Of a DNA stretch of 64,000 nt, positions 1 through 12,471 are shown piece after piece. The translations under genes and the position numbers were made by a program. This stretch comes from Dasypus novemcinctus (taxonomy: Eukaryota > Chordata > Mammalia > Cingulata > Dasypodidae), in the NCBI RefSeq assembly GCF_030445035.2, contig NC_080676.1:102930933-102994932 (forward strand), given 5' to 3'. Every line of letters starts with the position of its first letter. Position 1 is the stretch's first letter. Under the pieces are notes generated by a model. That model was not told where the DNA came from. It saw only the letters and a list, made by a program, of their open reading frames with translations, and did no database searches.

Positions 1-1560
1 TCCCCCAAGTGCAATGGCAAAGACCAAAAAGGAAGGATGGTCCAATAATGAGCCCTTAACACTGATGACTATACTTATGAGCCTGTGTGCCTGAAATATG
101 CACTAGACCTAGAGCTGCAGGGTGCCTAAGAGTTACCTCCTGATAACCTCCATGTTGCTCAAATGTGGCCACTCTCTAAGTCAAACTCAGCATGGAAATG
201 CATTGCCTTCCCCCCAGCATGGGACATGACTCCCAGGGCTGAGCCTCCCTGGTGCCAAAGGATTAATACTAATCACTAGCTGGTGATGCAACTAGAAAGA
301 AACCTTGAATAAAAGGGTCAATTCAGACCAGCAGAATATCTCAGCCTACATGTAGGATCATGTATAAAAAACTGCTTTTTGACCTTGAATAAAATGGGGA
401 ATTGGCAAAGACAAATGAGTTTATATGGCTAAGAGTTTTCAAAAAAGAGTTGGGCAGTCATCTGACGGGTCACACTTATGCACACCTCAGCAGGACCCCA
501 GAAAAAGCCAAAGTAGATACAATCCTAGGTACTGGTTCTACAGAAGGCTGCAGAGACCCACAGAATATATGGTCATGGCAGATGGATTTGGAGTTCTGTG
601 CCATGTCAGATGGCCCTACTTTTGAATTTGTGCTCCTGAGTGTGATGGAGCTGGACTCAAATGTGACCTTTCTACACATGCCTCTTCTGTCACTTTTACT
701 GAACCTGTGGTAGGTGCTAGTGTTGGTATATACTCAGGGGACTTGAATTTCTGTACTTCCCATGTGCCAGCTGGGCCCTGAGCCTCAGCAGAGTTGCAAA
801 TCCTACTCTCTGGTTCATTGGTCTTACCCAAGTCAGTTAACAGGGAGGTCAAGATGGTCAACCACCACACCAGGGAATCAAGAGTGCCTGCAACTGCAAA
901 CAGAAGAATTGCCTCCATCATCCATGTGGAATCTAAGCCCCTCTTGATCTAGAGGTGGAATGGACATCACCATCTCAGGGGCCACAGAATGGAGGAATAC
1001 AATATCGATTAGAGTGGACTTACTGATATTCTACTATAAAACTTTTGTGAGTAGTAATAGAAGGAATTGTAGGATTGAGGTGGAGAAAGTAGCCACAGTA
1101 GTTGCTGAGGGCAGGGAGAGGAAAGAAGAGATGTGACGTGGGGGCATTTTTGGGACTTTGGAGTTGTCCTAAATGATATTGCAGGGTCAGATGCTGGACA
1201 TTATATATCCTGCCATAACCCACTGAATGTACTGGGGGAGAGTGTGAACTACAGGGTAAACTATTATCCATGTGAAACAGCAGTGCTCCAAAATGTGTTC
1301 ACCAAGTGTAAAATGTGTGCCACAATGATGGGGGAGGTTGTTGGTATGGGAGGAGTGGAGTGGAGAGGTGGGGGGTATACGGGAACCCCTTATGTTTTTT
1401 AATGTAACATTTTTTGAGATGTATATATCTTCAAAAAAATACAATTTACAGAAATGATGGGGGTGGGGTGGGGAGTGGGTTATATGGGAACTTATGTTTT
1501 TTAAAGTAATGTTCTTTGTGATCTATTAACTTTAATTTAAAAATTTTTTTAATTTTTTAC
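1..1560 (+). repeat. L1 3'-end-like 1.6-kb block, copy 1 (5' part outside window)
   Basis: Nearly the same order of sequence is found at 6640-8239 and 34990-36614: a stretch with gagctgcagggtgcctaaga, a catggaaatgcattacctt-like segment, an internal 'ttggaatttgtgctcctga' segment and a G-rich end followed by atgttttttaatgtaa. The last part is duplicated in this copy (about 1321-1430 and 1450-1530). I interpret it as an armadillo LINE-1 3' UTR segment spread by L1 machinery. All open frames in it are incidental, although one antisense frame is shared by three copies. Confidence 0.6.
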
Positions 1561-1800
1561 ATAAATAAAAATAAAAACCATAGTACTATACTCTACAACA
1601 CAATGAACCATAATGTAAACTATGAACTATAGTAATTAATAATATAATAATATTGTTTTATCAATTGTATCTAATGCAAAGTGTTAACAATAGAGGAAAC
1701 TGCCTGGGGGGACACATATGTGAACTCTATTTTCTGTATGATTTTTCTGTTAACCTACAACTTCTCTAAAAAACAAAATAGAAAAGAGTTAAATCAAAAT
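1560..1800 (+). repeat. L1 3' UTR tail
   Basis: Carries the common L1 3' UTR wording (ataatgtaaactatgaactatag, then cctacaacttctctaaaaaa), also present near 6130-6390, 32560-32710 and 60180-60400. No open frame of note. Confidence 0.6.
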
Positions 1801-2250
1801 TTTGAAAACTCTCCTTTGTTATCTTGTACCCAAAAGGAAGAATACAGAAAGTGAATGGAACAAGTGTATTTTATGTTTTTGGGATACCAGGATGAATAAC
1901 TTTTTAAATAGGCAATCTGATTTCATGGTTACACAATATTTGGGCTTATAATAATATTAGTAAGTGTGTGGGTTTCATATAAAAAACATATAAGATTGAG
2001 TTGTCATAATAAATGGTTTCCTGAGGTCATAATAATAATTTAAAAACTTACCAAATTAAAATTTTTTTAAAAATAAATATTCCCTACCTTGTTTTAGGGA
2101 GGATTAAAAGCAGTAAGTATCCTATATTAATATGCATTTGGACATATCACTTTTGAAACAGGGACTCTCACTTCTGTATTATTCCTGTCAAATATTCATA
2201 ATCTCAATATACTTGTGAAGAAACTGGTCTATACTTTTCCCCAAAAAAAT
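1801..2250. other. AT-rich intergenic or intronic DNA
   Basis: No gene, tRNA or clearly recognised repeat seen; mostly A/T-rich sequence between two L1-related blocks. Confidence 0.4.
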
Positions 2251-4090
2251 GTCAATGTCAGGATTAGAGGAGGATGGCAGAGTAGGAAATTCCAGTATTC
2301 ATTTCTTCCATCAGTACAATTATTAAATAGGCAGGAACTGTCTGAAACAACTACTCTGAAACTTCAGAACCCAGGAGAACACTGTACAACATCCAGGGAA
2401 GAGCAGAAGGAAGACACTGTTAAATTACGGTAAAGACCAGTAAATTGCTTCCTCCATGTAGTGGTTATTGCTGCCCATTCCCCACTCTGACAGCAGGCCA
2501 CTGTGGGGTCCAGCTCCTGACTAGCTTGCTGGTGACAGAAAGGGACCTAAAAATCCTCTCCCCCAAGAGCAGGGATGGGCATGGCTGGTCACTGATCATG
2601 CCTTTTAAATAGCAACTTCATATTGTTGGGGCCCAGCTTTGAGGGTGGTCATTTTCAAATCCACCCCAGACAAAAACTGGAGCCAAAGGGCAGTAGGGTA
2701 CAGTTAGTTGACAGGCTGCATTAATTGGAAAGTTGAAAAGGGAAAGAGTGACTTTGGAAACTTCTTTCTGTCATGCTCACGCCCCCAGTTTTTGCCTTCC
2801 AGGCCAAAGCATAGAGACAATTAAAGGAGTATAAGAAACTGTAGAGGCAGGTAGTCTGAGGCAAAGCCCTGCTTTAAATTGCCTAGAGATGGAGGTCTGT
2901 ATCTTGGGAAACAGAGGGCCCAATCAAAATCTTGTAAACAGGGGAACTTCAAAACAACTAGCAAGCACAACAAGATATGGGACCGAAAAAGACAGGGAGG
3001 ACCCTGCATAGTGCATTCTCTTTTGGTAGACCTTCCTGACAGAGGGCTGAATCTCAAGAAAATCTGTCTTTATGACTAGCTAGTTACAAAAATAAGAAAG
3101 AGACACCCCAGGGTATAAATCCCATAGTTAACATTTTAAAATATCAAAATGCACAGTGTACAAAAAACACAAGTCAAGCAAGGAAACAATATAGTCCATC
3201 TAAAGGAAGAGGATAAAAATCCAGAAAACACCAAGAAGACCAGAATGTGGACATACAAAACATTTTTTTAAACGATCTTAAAAATTCTCAAGGATATGAA
3301 GGAAAATACAGAGAAGAACAAAAGGATATCAGGAAAGCAATGAATGAGCAATGAGAATCTTAGTAAAGAGAAAGAAATTTTAAAAAGGAACCAAACAGAA
3401 CTACTGGTGTAGAAGACCACAATAACTGAAATGAAAATTCCCAAGAGGGTTTTAACCATGGATTGGAGATAACAGAAGAAAGAATTCATGAACTTGAAGA
3501 CAAGACACTTGAAATGAGTCAGGCTGAGGAGCAGAAAAAGAAAGAATTATAAAAAGTGAAAATAGTCTAAGACACCTATGAGAGACCATCAAGGATATCA
3601 TTATATGCATTATGGGAGTCCCAGATGGAGAATAGAGAGAAAAATGGACAGAGAAATATTCAAAGAATAATGACAGAGAATTTCCCAAACTTCACAAAAG
3701 ATGTGAATATGCACATCCAAGAACCCAGAGAACCCTGAACAGCATAAACAGGAAGAAGGATACATGCCATTATATATGGATCACACTATCAAATGCAGAG
3801 GAAAAGGAGAGAGTTCTGAAAGCTGCAACAGAAAAGCAACATGTTCTGTAAAAGGCAATCCCAATCAAATTGAATGTTGATTTTCCTTCATAAACCACAG
3901 AGGCAAAAAGGCAGTGGGTTGAAATATTACAGTGCTGAAAGTAAAAAACTGCCAACCAAGAATTTTATATCCAACAAGACTCTTTCAAAAATTAGGGAGA
4001 GATTAAGACATTCCCAGGTAAACAAAAGCTGAGGGAGTTCATCACCACTAGACCCTTCCTTCAAGCAATGCTAAAGGGAGTTCTGATTGA
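2250..4090 (+). repeat. HAL1 / L1 ORF1-type element, decayed
   Basis: Starts with a 5' UTR-like aggaggatggcagagtaggaa and runs through a purine-rich coiled-coil-like part to the ORF1 C-terminal region (aactgccaaccaagaatttta, then acattcccaggtaaacaaaa and agctgagggagttcatcacc), wording typical of half-L1 and L1 ORF1. All frames are broken by stops. About 1.85 kb long. It joins directly to L1 ORF2 sequence at about 4.1 kb. Confidence 0.65.
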
Positions 4091-4610
4091 AAATAAATGA
4101 CACTGGACAGTAGTTCAAAAAAATCCTGAAAAACCCACAACAAAGCTCCTAGAGATAATAAATCAAGTCAGCAAAGTAGCAGGGTACAAGATCAACACCA
4201 GCAAACTATACACAAGCAATGAAGAAGAAATCAAGAAAAAACATTCCATTTTTAATAACAAGTAAAAGAATCAAATACCTAGGACTAAATCTAACCAAGG
4301 ATGTAGAAGACTTGTACACAGAAAACTACAAGACCTTGCTAAAAGAAATCAAAGAAGACCTATATAAATGGAAGGAAAGTCCACGTTAATGGATCAGAAG
4401 ACTAAAAATTGTTAGGATGTCAATCCTCCCCAAAGCAATCTATACTTTCAATGGAATCCCAATCAAAATTCCAGAAACCTTCTTTGAAGAAATGCCAATC
4501 ATCAAATTTATATGGAAGACCTTGAATAGCAAAAAAAAAAAAAAATCTTGAAAAAGAAGAATGAAGCTGGAGTACTCACACACACTTCCTGATATTAAAA
4601 TCTATTACAG
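4091..4610 (+). repeat. L1 ORF2 fragment, end of RT region onward
   Basis: Encodes the degenerate ORF2 segment around [15 protein letters not shown], then [19 protein letters not shown] and [12 protein letters not shown]. Stops and frameshifts throughout. The sequence before it is ORF1-type, so the endonuclease and most of the reverse transcriptase are missing. Confidence 0.75.
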
Positions 4611-4950
4611 GCAGCAGACTTGGCCCAGTGGTTAGGACATCCATCTATTACATGGGAGGTCCACAGTTCAAACCCTGGGCCTCCTTCACCCGTGTGGAGC
4701 TGGCCCATGCACAGTGCTGATGCATGCAAGGAGTGCTATGCCACACAGGGGTGTCCCCCACATAGGGGAGCCCCATGCACAAGGAGTGCGTCCCATAAGG
4801 AGAGATGCCCAGCGCGAAAGAAAGTGCAGCCTGCCCAGGAATGGCGCCATGCACACAGAGTGCTAACACAAGATGACGCAACAAAAAGAAACACAGATTC
4901 CCGTGCCGCTGACAACCACAGAAGTGGACAAAGAAGATACAGCAAATGGA
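4611..4950 (+). repeat. DAS-type SINE (long tRNA-derived form), 3' truncated
   Basis: tRNA-like head with A box (tggcccagtgg) and B box (agttcaaaccc), then the armadillo-specific body. It stops after gcaaatgga, without the usual GA-rich end and A tail, and abuts L1 3' sequence (tggaggacagtttgg). No target duplication seen. The 119-residue open frame here is SINE sequence, not a gene. Confidence 0.85.
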
Positions 4951-6400
4951 TCCAGCCATTCTGGAGGACAGTTTGGTAGTTCCTCAAAAAAAAAAACTAG
5001 CTATAGATTTTCCATATGACCCAGCAGTTCCACTGCTGGTATGTACCCAGAAGAACTGAAAACAAGGACACGAACTGATATATGCACACCAATGTTCAGA
5101 GTGGCATTATTCACTATTGCCAAAGGTTGGAATCAACCCAAATTCCCATCAACAGATGAATGGTTAAAAAAAAAAAAAGTGGTATATACACACAATGAAT
5201 ATTATCCAGCTGTAAAAAGGAATACAGTACTAATATGCAGATAACATGGATGAATCCTGAGGACCTTATATTGAATGAAGCAAGCCAGACATTGAAAGAC
5301 AAATACTACATGACCTCTCTGATATGAATTAAGTAAATCATGCTGTCTCAGAGAGGTAGAGACTGGAAGACAGGCTCACAGGAAAAAGGGGGGCAGAGGA
5401 AGGTTGTGAGCTGATGCCTACATGGGCAAAATCTATGATGAAGTGAAGGTAAGTAGTTGTGCAGTGAAGGGATAAGATGTGGTCATAGGGATACCACTGG
5501 GTGGGGCTTTGCAGGCCTTAGCGGGGCTAGGGTTGGGAGGATGGGTCAGATGGTCCATGGAATTGGGAGGAGGGTTTGGGGTGAGTGGGTGAACATGGGA
5601 GATTGTCAGGTATGCGGTAGAAATAATAAGGTTGAGAAAACTCTTTCGAAAATATAATAAGGAAGGGTTACTTGTTTGGGGTGTTTGTTGGGGGGCATCT
5701 GGCCCAGGATGCACCTGGGGCAAACTTCTAGGGAGTGTGTGAGTGCTCATCTTGTCATATTTTGTTATATCATTGGGTGGAGACACATACAATGAGTGGG
5801 AAAGTGTTTTATCCCCATCCTGGGCAGTCAGATGTTCTCAAACAGAGAAGAAGGGGTCTCTCAAGAGCATGGGTGGCTCCCAATGAGGGAGGACAGACTA
5901 GAGTGTCAAGCCCTCAGCACTGTTGTAAGTATCTATAAATCTTGTCCTTCAAGCAGTGAAGCTTGATTGTCACTGTGGGCCTTGAGGGGATGGAGCGAGA
6001 GGAATAGAGGAGTAGAATGGGTGGAAGTGGGGGTAACTGGGGGGCTATGGAAGTGCTCCACAAGTTCGTGCAACAATGGATATAAGCCACGTTAAATTTC
6101 ACCAAAAATTTATAAAAGGGTATAGTCTAAAATGTAAACCCATAATGTAATAAAAAATTCAGAAAAGTGTGCAGTCTAAAATATAAACCATAATGTAAGC
6201 CAAAATGGAACCATGGTTGGTAGCTATGTTTCAATATCTGTACATCAGCTGTAGCAAATATAACATCCACATGAAAAAGATCATTGCTGGGGAAGGGGGA
6301 AAGGGGTTTGACATTGGGTATGTGGGAGTCCCCTATACAGTATATGTGACTTTACTGTAATCTGAAACATTTTAGAAGACAAAAATTTTTTTAAAAAGGA
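4951..6400 (+). repeat. L1 3' end: ORF2 C-terminus and 3' UTR
   Basis: Begins with the L1 wording acagtttggtagttcctca and ccatatgacccagcagttcc, encodes the degenerate ORF2 C-terminal peptide around ALFTIAKGWNQPKFPSTDEW, and continues into a G-rich 3' UTR (about 5340-6130) and a tail ending at about 6390. Nothing in the 3' UTR resembles a gene. Confidence 0.75.
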
Positions 6401-6640
6401 TGTAGACACTGAGGAAGGAATGGAGGAGATTGCCTTGCCACTGTAAATGCAGGGCAACACCTATTACTGTGATGAAAGGCAAAACATTAAAAACAAAGTT
6501 TAATGGTATTTTTCTTTTTTTAATACCCCAATTTATTTTATACTTTATTTTAGTTTTTCTAAATTATTATGTATTCTATTTCTAATCTTTAAACCTGACA
6601 ATACTCTCATTTTCCTACTACTTGAATTTGAATATATATT
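6401..6640. other. Short AT-rich spacer
   Basis: No recognised feature. Confidence 0.3.
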
Positions 6641-8239
6641 AGGTGTTTTTTTTTAAGAAATTTTGGATCACAGAGGGGTTCAACTGGCAGGGGAGGAACA
6701 CTGGTATGGGGTTCATTGATGGGGGATGCATGCATGGGAGGGAGTTCTCTAGGGCATGCATATAGGGTATATAGATAGGTTTGGATGCTCATTGGTATTG
6801 TCATATTGGACAGAGCTACACATGACAACTGAGGGAGTGTTGAATTCCCATTCTGGGGAGCTCCGTCACATTCCCCAATGGAACAGCAACAATCCCCCAA
6901 GTGCAAGGACAAAGACCAGTGAAGAAGGATGGTCCAATGATGGACCCTTGATACTGATGACTTTGCTTATGAGCCTGTGTGCTTGAAATTTCAACTAAGT
7001 CTAGAGCTGCAGGGTACCTAAGAGTTACCTCCTGAGAGCCTCCATGTTGCTCAAATGTGGCAATTCTCTAAGCCAAACTCAGCATGGAAATGCATTACCT
7101 TCCCCCAGCATGGGGCATGACTCCCAGGAATGAGCCTCCCTGGTGCCAAGGGATTAATACCATCACCAGCTGGTGATGCAACTAGAAAGAAACCTTGAAT
7201 AAAAGGAGGAAAGACAAATGAGTATATATGGCTAAGAGACTTCAAAATGAGTCAGAAGGTCATCAGAGTGGTTGTGCGTACATACATCTCAGCAGGATCC
7301 CAGAGACAGCCAAATAGATACAACCCTAGATACTGGTGCTCCTGAGGGCTACGGAGACACACAGGTACTGTGGTCATAATAGATGGCTCTGGAGCTCATT
7401 GCCTTGCTCGTGGTCCCTACTTTGGAATTTGTGCTCCTGATTGTGATGGAGTTGGACTCAGATGTGACCTCTCTACACATGCCTCTTCTGTCACTTTTAC
7501 TGACCCTGTGATTAGTGCGGGAGTTAGTGTATGCTCAGGAGACTTGAATCCCTGAACTGTCCATGTGCTAGCTGGGCCCTGAGCCTCAGGAGAGTTGCAA
7601 CACGTACTCTCCAGTTCATTAGACATACCCAGTTCAGTTGATGGGGAGGTGAGAATGTCAACCACCACACCAGGGAACCAAGAGGGTCTACAACAGCAAG
7701 CAGGAGAAGCACATCCATCAGCCATGTGAGATCTAAGCCCCTCTTGATTTAGAGGTGAAGTGGACATTGCCATCCCAGAGTCCACAAGATGGAGGAATAT
7801 AATATGGATTGGAGTGGACTTGCTGGTATTCTACTATAGAACTGTTGTGACTGTAGCAATGGAAGAAATTGTATCATTAATGTGGAGATGGTAGCCATGG
7901 GATTTGCTGAGGGCAGGGAGAGGGAGGAAGAGGTGTGATGGGGACATTTTCAGGACTTGGAGTTGTCCTGAATGATATTGCAGGGACAGATGCCATAATC
8001 CACTGGATGAACTGGGGGAGGGTGTGAACTACAATGTAAACTGTGGTTTATATGGTGTGACAGTGCTCCATCGTGATTCACCAAATGCAATGAATATGCC
8101 TTATGACAAATGGGGATGTCGATATGGGAGGAACGGGTGGAGTGGGAAGTGGGGTATATGGGAACCACTTATGTTTTTTAATGTAATGGTTTGTGTCACC
8201 TATTTATCTTTTTTCAAAAAAACAATAAAAATTTTTTTT
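6640..8239 (+). repeat. L1 3'-end-like 1.6-kb block, copy 2 (most complete)
   Basis: Same order of segments as at 1-1560 and 34990-36614, and it includes about 250 bases at the 5' side that precede the left edge of the window in copy 1. Ends with caataaaaa and a T/A run. Only incidental frames. Confidence 0.6.
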
Positions 8240-8254
8240 AAAAAACCTATTACA

Positions 8255-8580
8255 GGGAAGCGGACCTGGCTCAACCAGTTGGGTGCCTGCCTACCACAAA
8301 GGAGGTCCCAGTGCCTCCTAAAGAAAATGTGCTAAATGTCATACATGCAGCAATGAGCTAGACACCTAAATGAGAAGATGACACAAGGCAGCAGATGCAG
8401 CCTACAAGGAGCAGATGTGGCTCAAGCCATTGGGCACTCACCTCCCTTGTCGGAGGCCCTGGGTTCAGTTCCTGGTGCCTTCTGAAGTAGGTGAGCAAAC
8501 AATGAGCAGACAGATGAGAAAACCATATGGGGGAGGAGGAGATAAAAAATAAAGTAAATAATTATTTTCAAAAACAACAT
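8255..8580 (+). repeat. Dimeric tRNA-derived SINE (DAS-related)
   Basis: Two tRNA-like monomers in tandem: the first begins at 8255 (gggaagcggacctggctcaa), the second near 8408 (gagcagatgtggctcaagcc) with a B box gggttcagttcc. Flanked by a perfect 15-bp target duplication aaaaaacctattaca (8240-8254 and 8581-8595), so the dimer moved as one unit. Confidence 0.85.
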
Positions 8581-8595
8581 AAAAAACCTATTACA

Positions 8596-8718
8596 AAGTC
8601 ACAGTGAACAAACAGCATGGTACTGGCAGAACAGACACATAATCTAATGGAATTAAATTAAGGGCTTAGTAATCAGCCCTCACATTTATTGCCAACTGAT
8701 TTTTGACAAGGGAGCAAA
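8596..8718 (+). repeat. L1 ORF2 fragment
   Basis: Contains the L1 wording aacagcatggtactggcaga and ccaactgatttttgacaag. Continues after the LTR at about 9130. Confidence 0.75.
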
Positions 8719-8719
8719 A

Positions 8720-9131
8720 ACCACTTATTTTAGTTTCCTAGGTTGCATAAAGCAAATACCATGATATAGTCTGGCATGAAAAATGGGAATTTATTACATT
8801 AAAGTTTTAGGACTGAAAATGTCCAAACCAATGCATCATCAAAGCAATGCTTTCTTCCAGAAGAACAGCAGCTGGGAATCCTTGGCTCCTCTGCCACGTG
8901 GCAAGGCACGTGGCAGAGTCTGTTGGCTTCTGTGACTTTCTTCGTCTGAATTTCATTCTCTTATAAAAAACTCCAGTAAGAGGATTAAGACCCATCCTGA
9001 CTGAGGAGAGTCACACTTAAACTGAAGTAGCCTTATTAAAAGATTCTACTTAGAATGGGTCCACACCTGCAGGAAGGGATTAAATTTAAGAACATGTTTT
9101 TCTGGGATACATACAACTTCAAACCATCACA
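8720..9131 (-). mobile_element. MaLR/ERVL-type solo LTR inserted in L1
   Basis: On the minus strand it starts tgtgatggtttgaagttgta and ends near a cctaggaaactaaaata segment with a polyadenylation signal aataaa before it, the usual outline of MaLR LTRs. The L1 reading continues on either side (ttttgacaagggagc before, gagaaagaatagtctcttca after). The 5-bp target duplication is not clear. Confidence 0.65.
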
Positions 9132-10655
9132 CCAGCCAATTGAGAAAGAATAGTCTCTTCAATAAATGGTGCTGGGAAAATAGATCCAGTTGCAAAAAAA
9201 AAAAGAAAAGAAGTTCTCCTACCTTACAAGAAAATAACTCAATATTAATTGTAAACCTAACTATAAGAGCTGGAACTATCAAATATACGGAAACGTCTAC
9301 AGGAACTTATAGCAACAAAAGAAAAATAAGAAAATAGGAACTTATTAAAATGTAAAACCTTTGGGCCTCAAAGGACTTCATCCTAAAATTAAAATGACAA
9401 CCTATATAAAAGTAGAAAATATTTGGAAACCACATTATCTGATAAAGATTTACTATCCAGAATATATTAAGAAGTTCTTCAACTTGACAACAAAAAGACA
9501 AACAACCCAATTCAAAAATGGGCAAAACATTCAAATAGATGACTCTCTAAAGAAGATTTACAGGAAGTAGATGTGGCTAAAGAGGTTAAGCACCCACATT
9601 CCACATAGAAGGTCCAGGTTCAGTTCCTGGTGCCTTCTGAAAAAAAACGAACAAATAACAAGCAAAAAAAAAGAAAAACCCAACTCAGGGAAGCCAATGT
9701 GACTGAGCACCAGCTTCCAACATACTAGGTCCTGGATCGATTCTTGGCCCTTGGTACCAAAAAAAAAAAAAAAAGATATACAAATGGTCAGAAAGCACAC
9801 GATAATAAGGTGCTCAACATCATTAGCCATCATGGAAAATGCAAATCAAATCCACAATGATATACATTTCATGCACATTAGAATGGCTGCTATTTAAAAA
9901 AATGAAAAATTACAAGTCTTGGAGAGGATATGGAGAAATAGAAACACTCATTGCTTATGACAATGTAAAATGATGCAGCCACTGTGGAAGACAGTTTGGT
10001 GGTTCCTCATAAAATTAATTATAGAATTACAATATGACCCAGAAATCCTGCTACTAGGTATATATTCAAACGAACTGTAAGCAGGAACTCAAACTGACAT
10101 ATGCACATCAATGTTCATAAGGACATTATTCACAATTGCCAAAAGATGGAAACAACCCAAGTGTCCATCAACTGATGAATGGATAAACAAAATGTGGTAT
10201 ATACATATAATGGAATATTATTCAGCTATAAAATGGAATGACATTCTGATACATGCAACAACATGGATGAAGCTCGAAGACATCATGTTGAGTGAAATAG
10301 ACCAGATACAAAATGACAAATAAACCAGAAACAAAACTAGATACAAAATGAGTGAAATAAGCCAGATACAAAATGAGCTCACTGACATGGAATAATTATA
10401 ATAAGCAAACTCATAGAGCCATAATTTAGAATACAGGTTACCATAGAATGGGGTGGAGATAGAGAATGGGATGTTAAGTCTTACAATACACAGGGTTCCT
10501 ATTTGGAATGAGGGAAATGTTTTGGTAATGAATAGTGGTGATGGTTGCATAACACTGTGAATGTAATCAAAAGCACTGAAATATATATTTGAATGTTATT
10601 GAACAGGGAAATGTTAGATTATATATATATAGATGGCAATAGAATAATTTTTTTA
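9132..10655 (+). repeat. L1 ORF2 C-terminal region and 3' UTR
   Basis: Reads from ataaatggtgctgggaaaat through peptides resembling SLFTIAKRWKQPKCPSTDEW and MEYYSAIKWNDIL to a 3' UTR with gtggtgatggttgcataaca. Interrupted by a dimeric SINE at 9562-9772. Decayed. Confidence 0.8.
9562..9772 (+). repeat. Dimeric tRNA-derived SINE in L1
   Basis: Two short tRNA-like units (9562-9680 and about 9685-9772), each with an A-rich end. Flanks aagatttac and aagatatac are the likely diverged target duplication. Confidence 0.65.
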
Positions 10656-10669
10656 AATACCTGGAACTG

Positions 10670-12457
10670 ATAACCAGCAAAATTGTGGCTCCTAGAGTCA
10701 GCTCGTGTTACAGGGCAGTTAGTAATAACCCAGAGCTATCTAAGGCACTTCTTTGGGGGCTCCAGGAGACCAGAAGAACATCCTGCAACATCCTTAAAAG
10801 AATGGAAGGAGGAGACTGCCCATCTGCAGAGAAGATTAATAAGTAAATCACTCTACAACATGGAGGCTGGTGCCAATCCCCCACTGGTGGCACAAGCCAC
10901 CTCAGGAGCTAGGCCTGCATGACTTGGATAATTACACAGGGTGTGGCTCTGTCTCAACCCCTGGTGAAGGAGAAAGTTGTGAGAAGCTTCATTGGTCACT
11001 GGGTCAATGAGGGCAGCATGAGCTCCACAGCTTGTAGCACCAACTACATCCTTGGCTCCTACTGCACAACTAGGAAGGGAGAAAGGGCAGGAAGTCCTAA
11101 ACTAAAAAGAAAAACTGCACCCAGAATAAATGCATCTAGTAAGTAAGATGCTAAGATACCAAAAATTACAATCCACACCAAGAAACAAAAAGATACAGCC
11201 CAATTAAAGGAAAAAGATAAGCCTCCAGATGACATAAAGGAGTTAAGACAAATAATCATAGATATTCAAATAAATCTCCTTAATAAATTCAATGAGATGA
11301 TTAAAGAGATTAAGGATATTAAGAAGACATTGGAGGAATAGAAAAAAGAATTTGAAAGCATACATAGAAAAATAGTGGAACTAATGGAATTAAAGGCACA
11401 ATAGATGAAATTAAAAATACACTGGAATCATGTAATAGCAGATTTGAGGAGAGAGAAGAAAGGATTGGTGAGCTTGAAGAAATGTCCTCCAAAAATGAAA
11501 TAAAAAATGAAGAAAAGAATGGAAAAAATTGAACAAGTTCTCAGGGACCTAAATGACAGCAAGAGGCATATAAGCATACATGTCATGGATGTTCCAGGAG
11601 AAGAGAAAGGAAAAGTGGTAGAAGGAATATTTGAAGAAATAATGGTAGAAAATCTCCCAACCATATTGAAGGACATAGATATCCATGTCCAAGAAGCACA
11701 ATGTACTCCCATCCAAAAAAAATCCAAATAGACCAACTCTGAGACACATACTCATCATAATGTCAAATGCCAAAGACAAAGAAAGAATTCTGAGAGGAGC
11801 AAGAGAAAAGCAATGCATAACATATAAGGGATACCTGGTAAGATTAAGTGCCAATTTCTCATCAAAAACTACAGAGACATGATGATAGTAAGATATAGTT
11901 AAGATAATGCAAGAGGAAAACTTCCAGCCAAAAATCTTATATCCGACAAGATTGTCATTCAAAAATGAGGGTGAGTTCAGAATATTCAGAGATAAACAGA
12001 AACTGAGAGAGTCTGTAACCAAGACACCAGCTTTACAGGACATACTAAAGGGTATGCTACAATCTGAAAAGAAAAGTCAAGAGAGAGGCTTGGAAGAGAG
12101 ACTAAAAATGAAGATTTTTACCAGGAAAAGTAACTAAAATTCTCAAAAGAGTGGTGAAAATAAAATAGGACAGATAAAACCCAAAGGTCAAAATGTGTGA
12201 AATAAGATCTGCCTTTACAATAATAACATTGTATGTTAATATATTAAACTCCACAATCAAAAGACACAGACTGGTTGAATAGATAAGAAAATACAAGTCA
12301 CCTGTATGCTATCTGCAAAAAACTCACCAGTAGACCAAAGGATACCAATAGAACAGATTGAAATTGAAAGGCTGGAAAAAGATATTCCATGCATGCAGTA
12401 ACAAAAAAGAAAGAAAAAGTCAAAGTAGCTATACTTATATCAGATGAAATAAGCTTT
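10670..12457 (+). repeat. L1 5' UTR, ORF1 and start of ORF2 (endonuclease), decayed
   Basis: The 5' UTR wording ctcctagagtcagctcg (about 10691) recurs at the 5' end of the nested L1 at 50.6 kb. ORF1 is split over frames but recognisable: the coiled-coil part (LLNKFNEMIKEIKDIKK), the RNA-binding part (VPGEEKGKVVEGIFEEIM; DKERILRGAREKQCITYKG) and the C-terminal domain (ENFQPKILYPTRLSFKNEGE, KQKLRESVTKTPALQDILKG). Then ORF2 endonuclease start (SPxIKRHRL-like, ISDEISF). ORF1 normally makes an RNA-binding trimer that packages L1 RNA. Here several stops separate the pieces. Confidence 0.8.
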
Positions 12458-12471
12458 AAAAGACACTAGTA

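Noticed and set aside
4620..4979. 119-residue plus-strand open frame
   Set aside because: It lies in a DAS SINE and the same peptide recurs in most other SINE copies.
11549..12043. 164-residue minus-strand frame
   Set aside because: Antisense of L1 ORF1, which reads on the plus strand.
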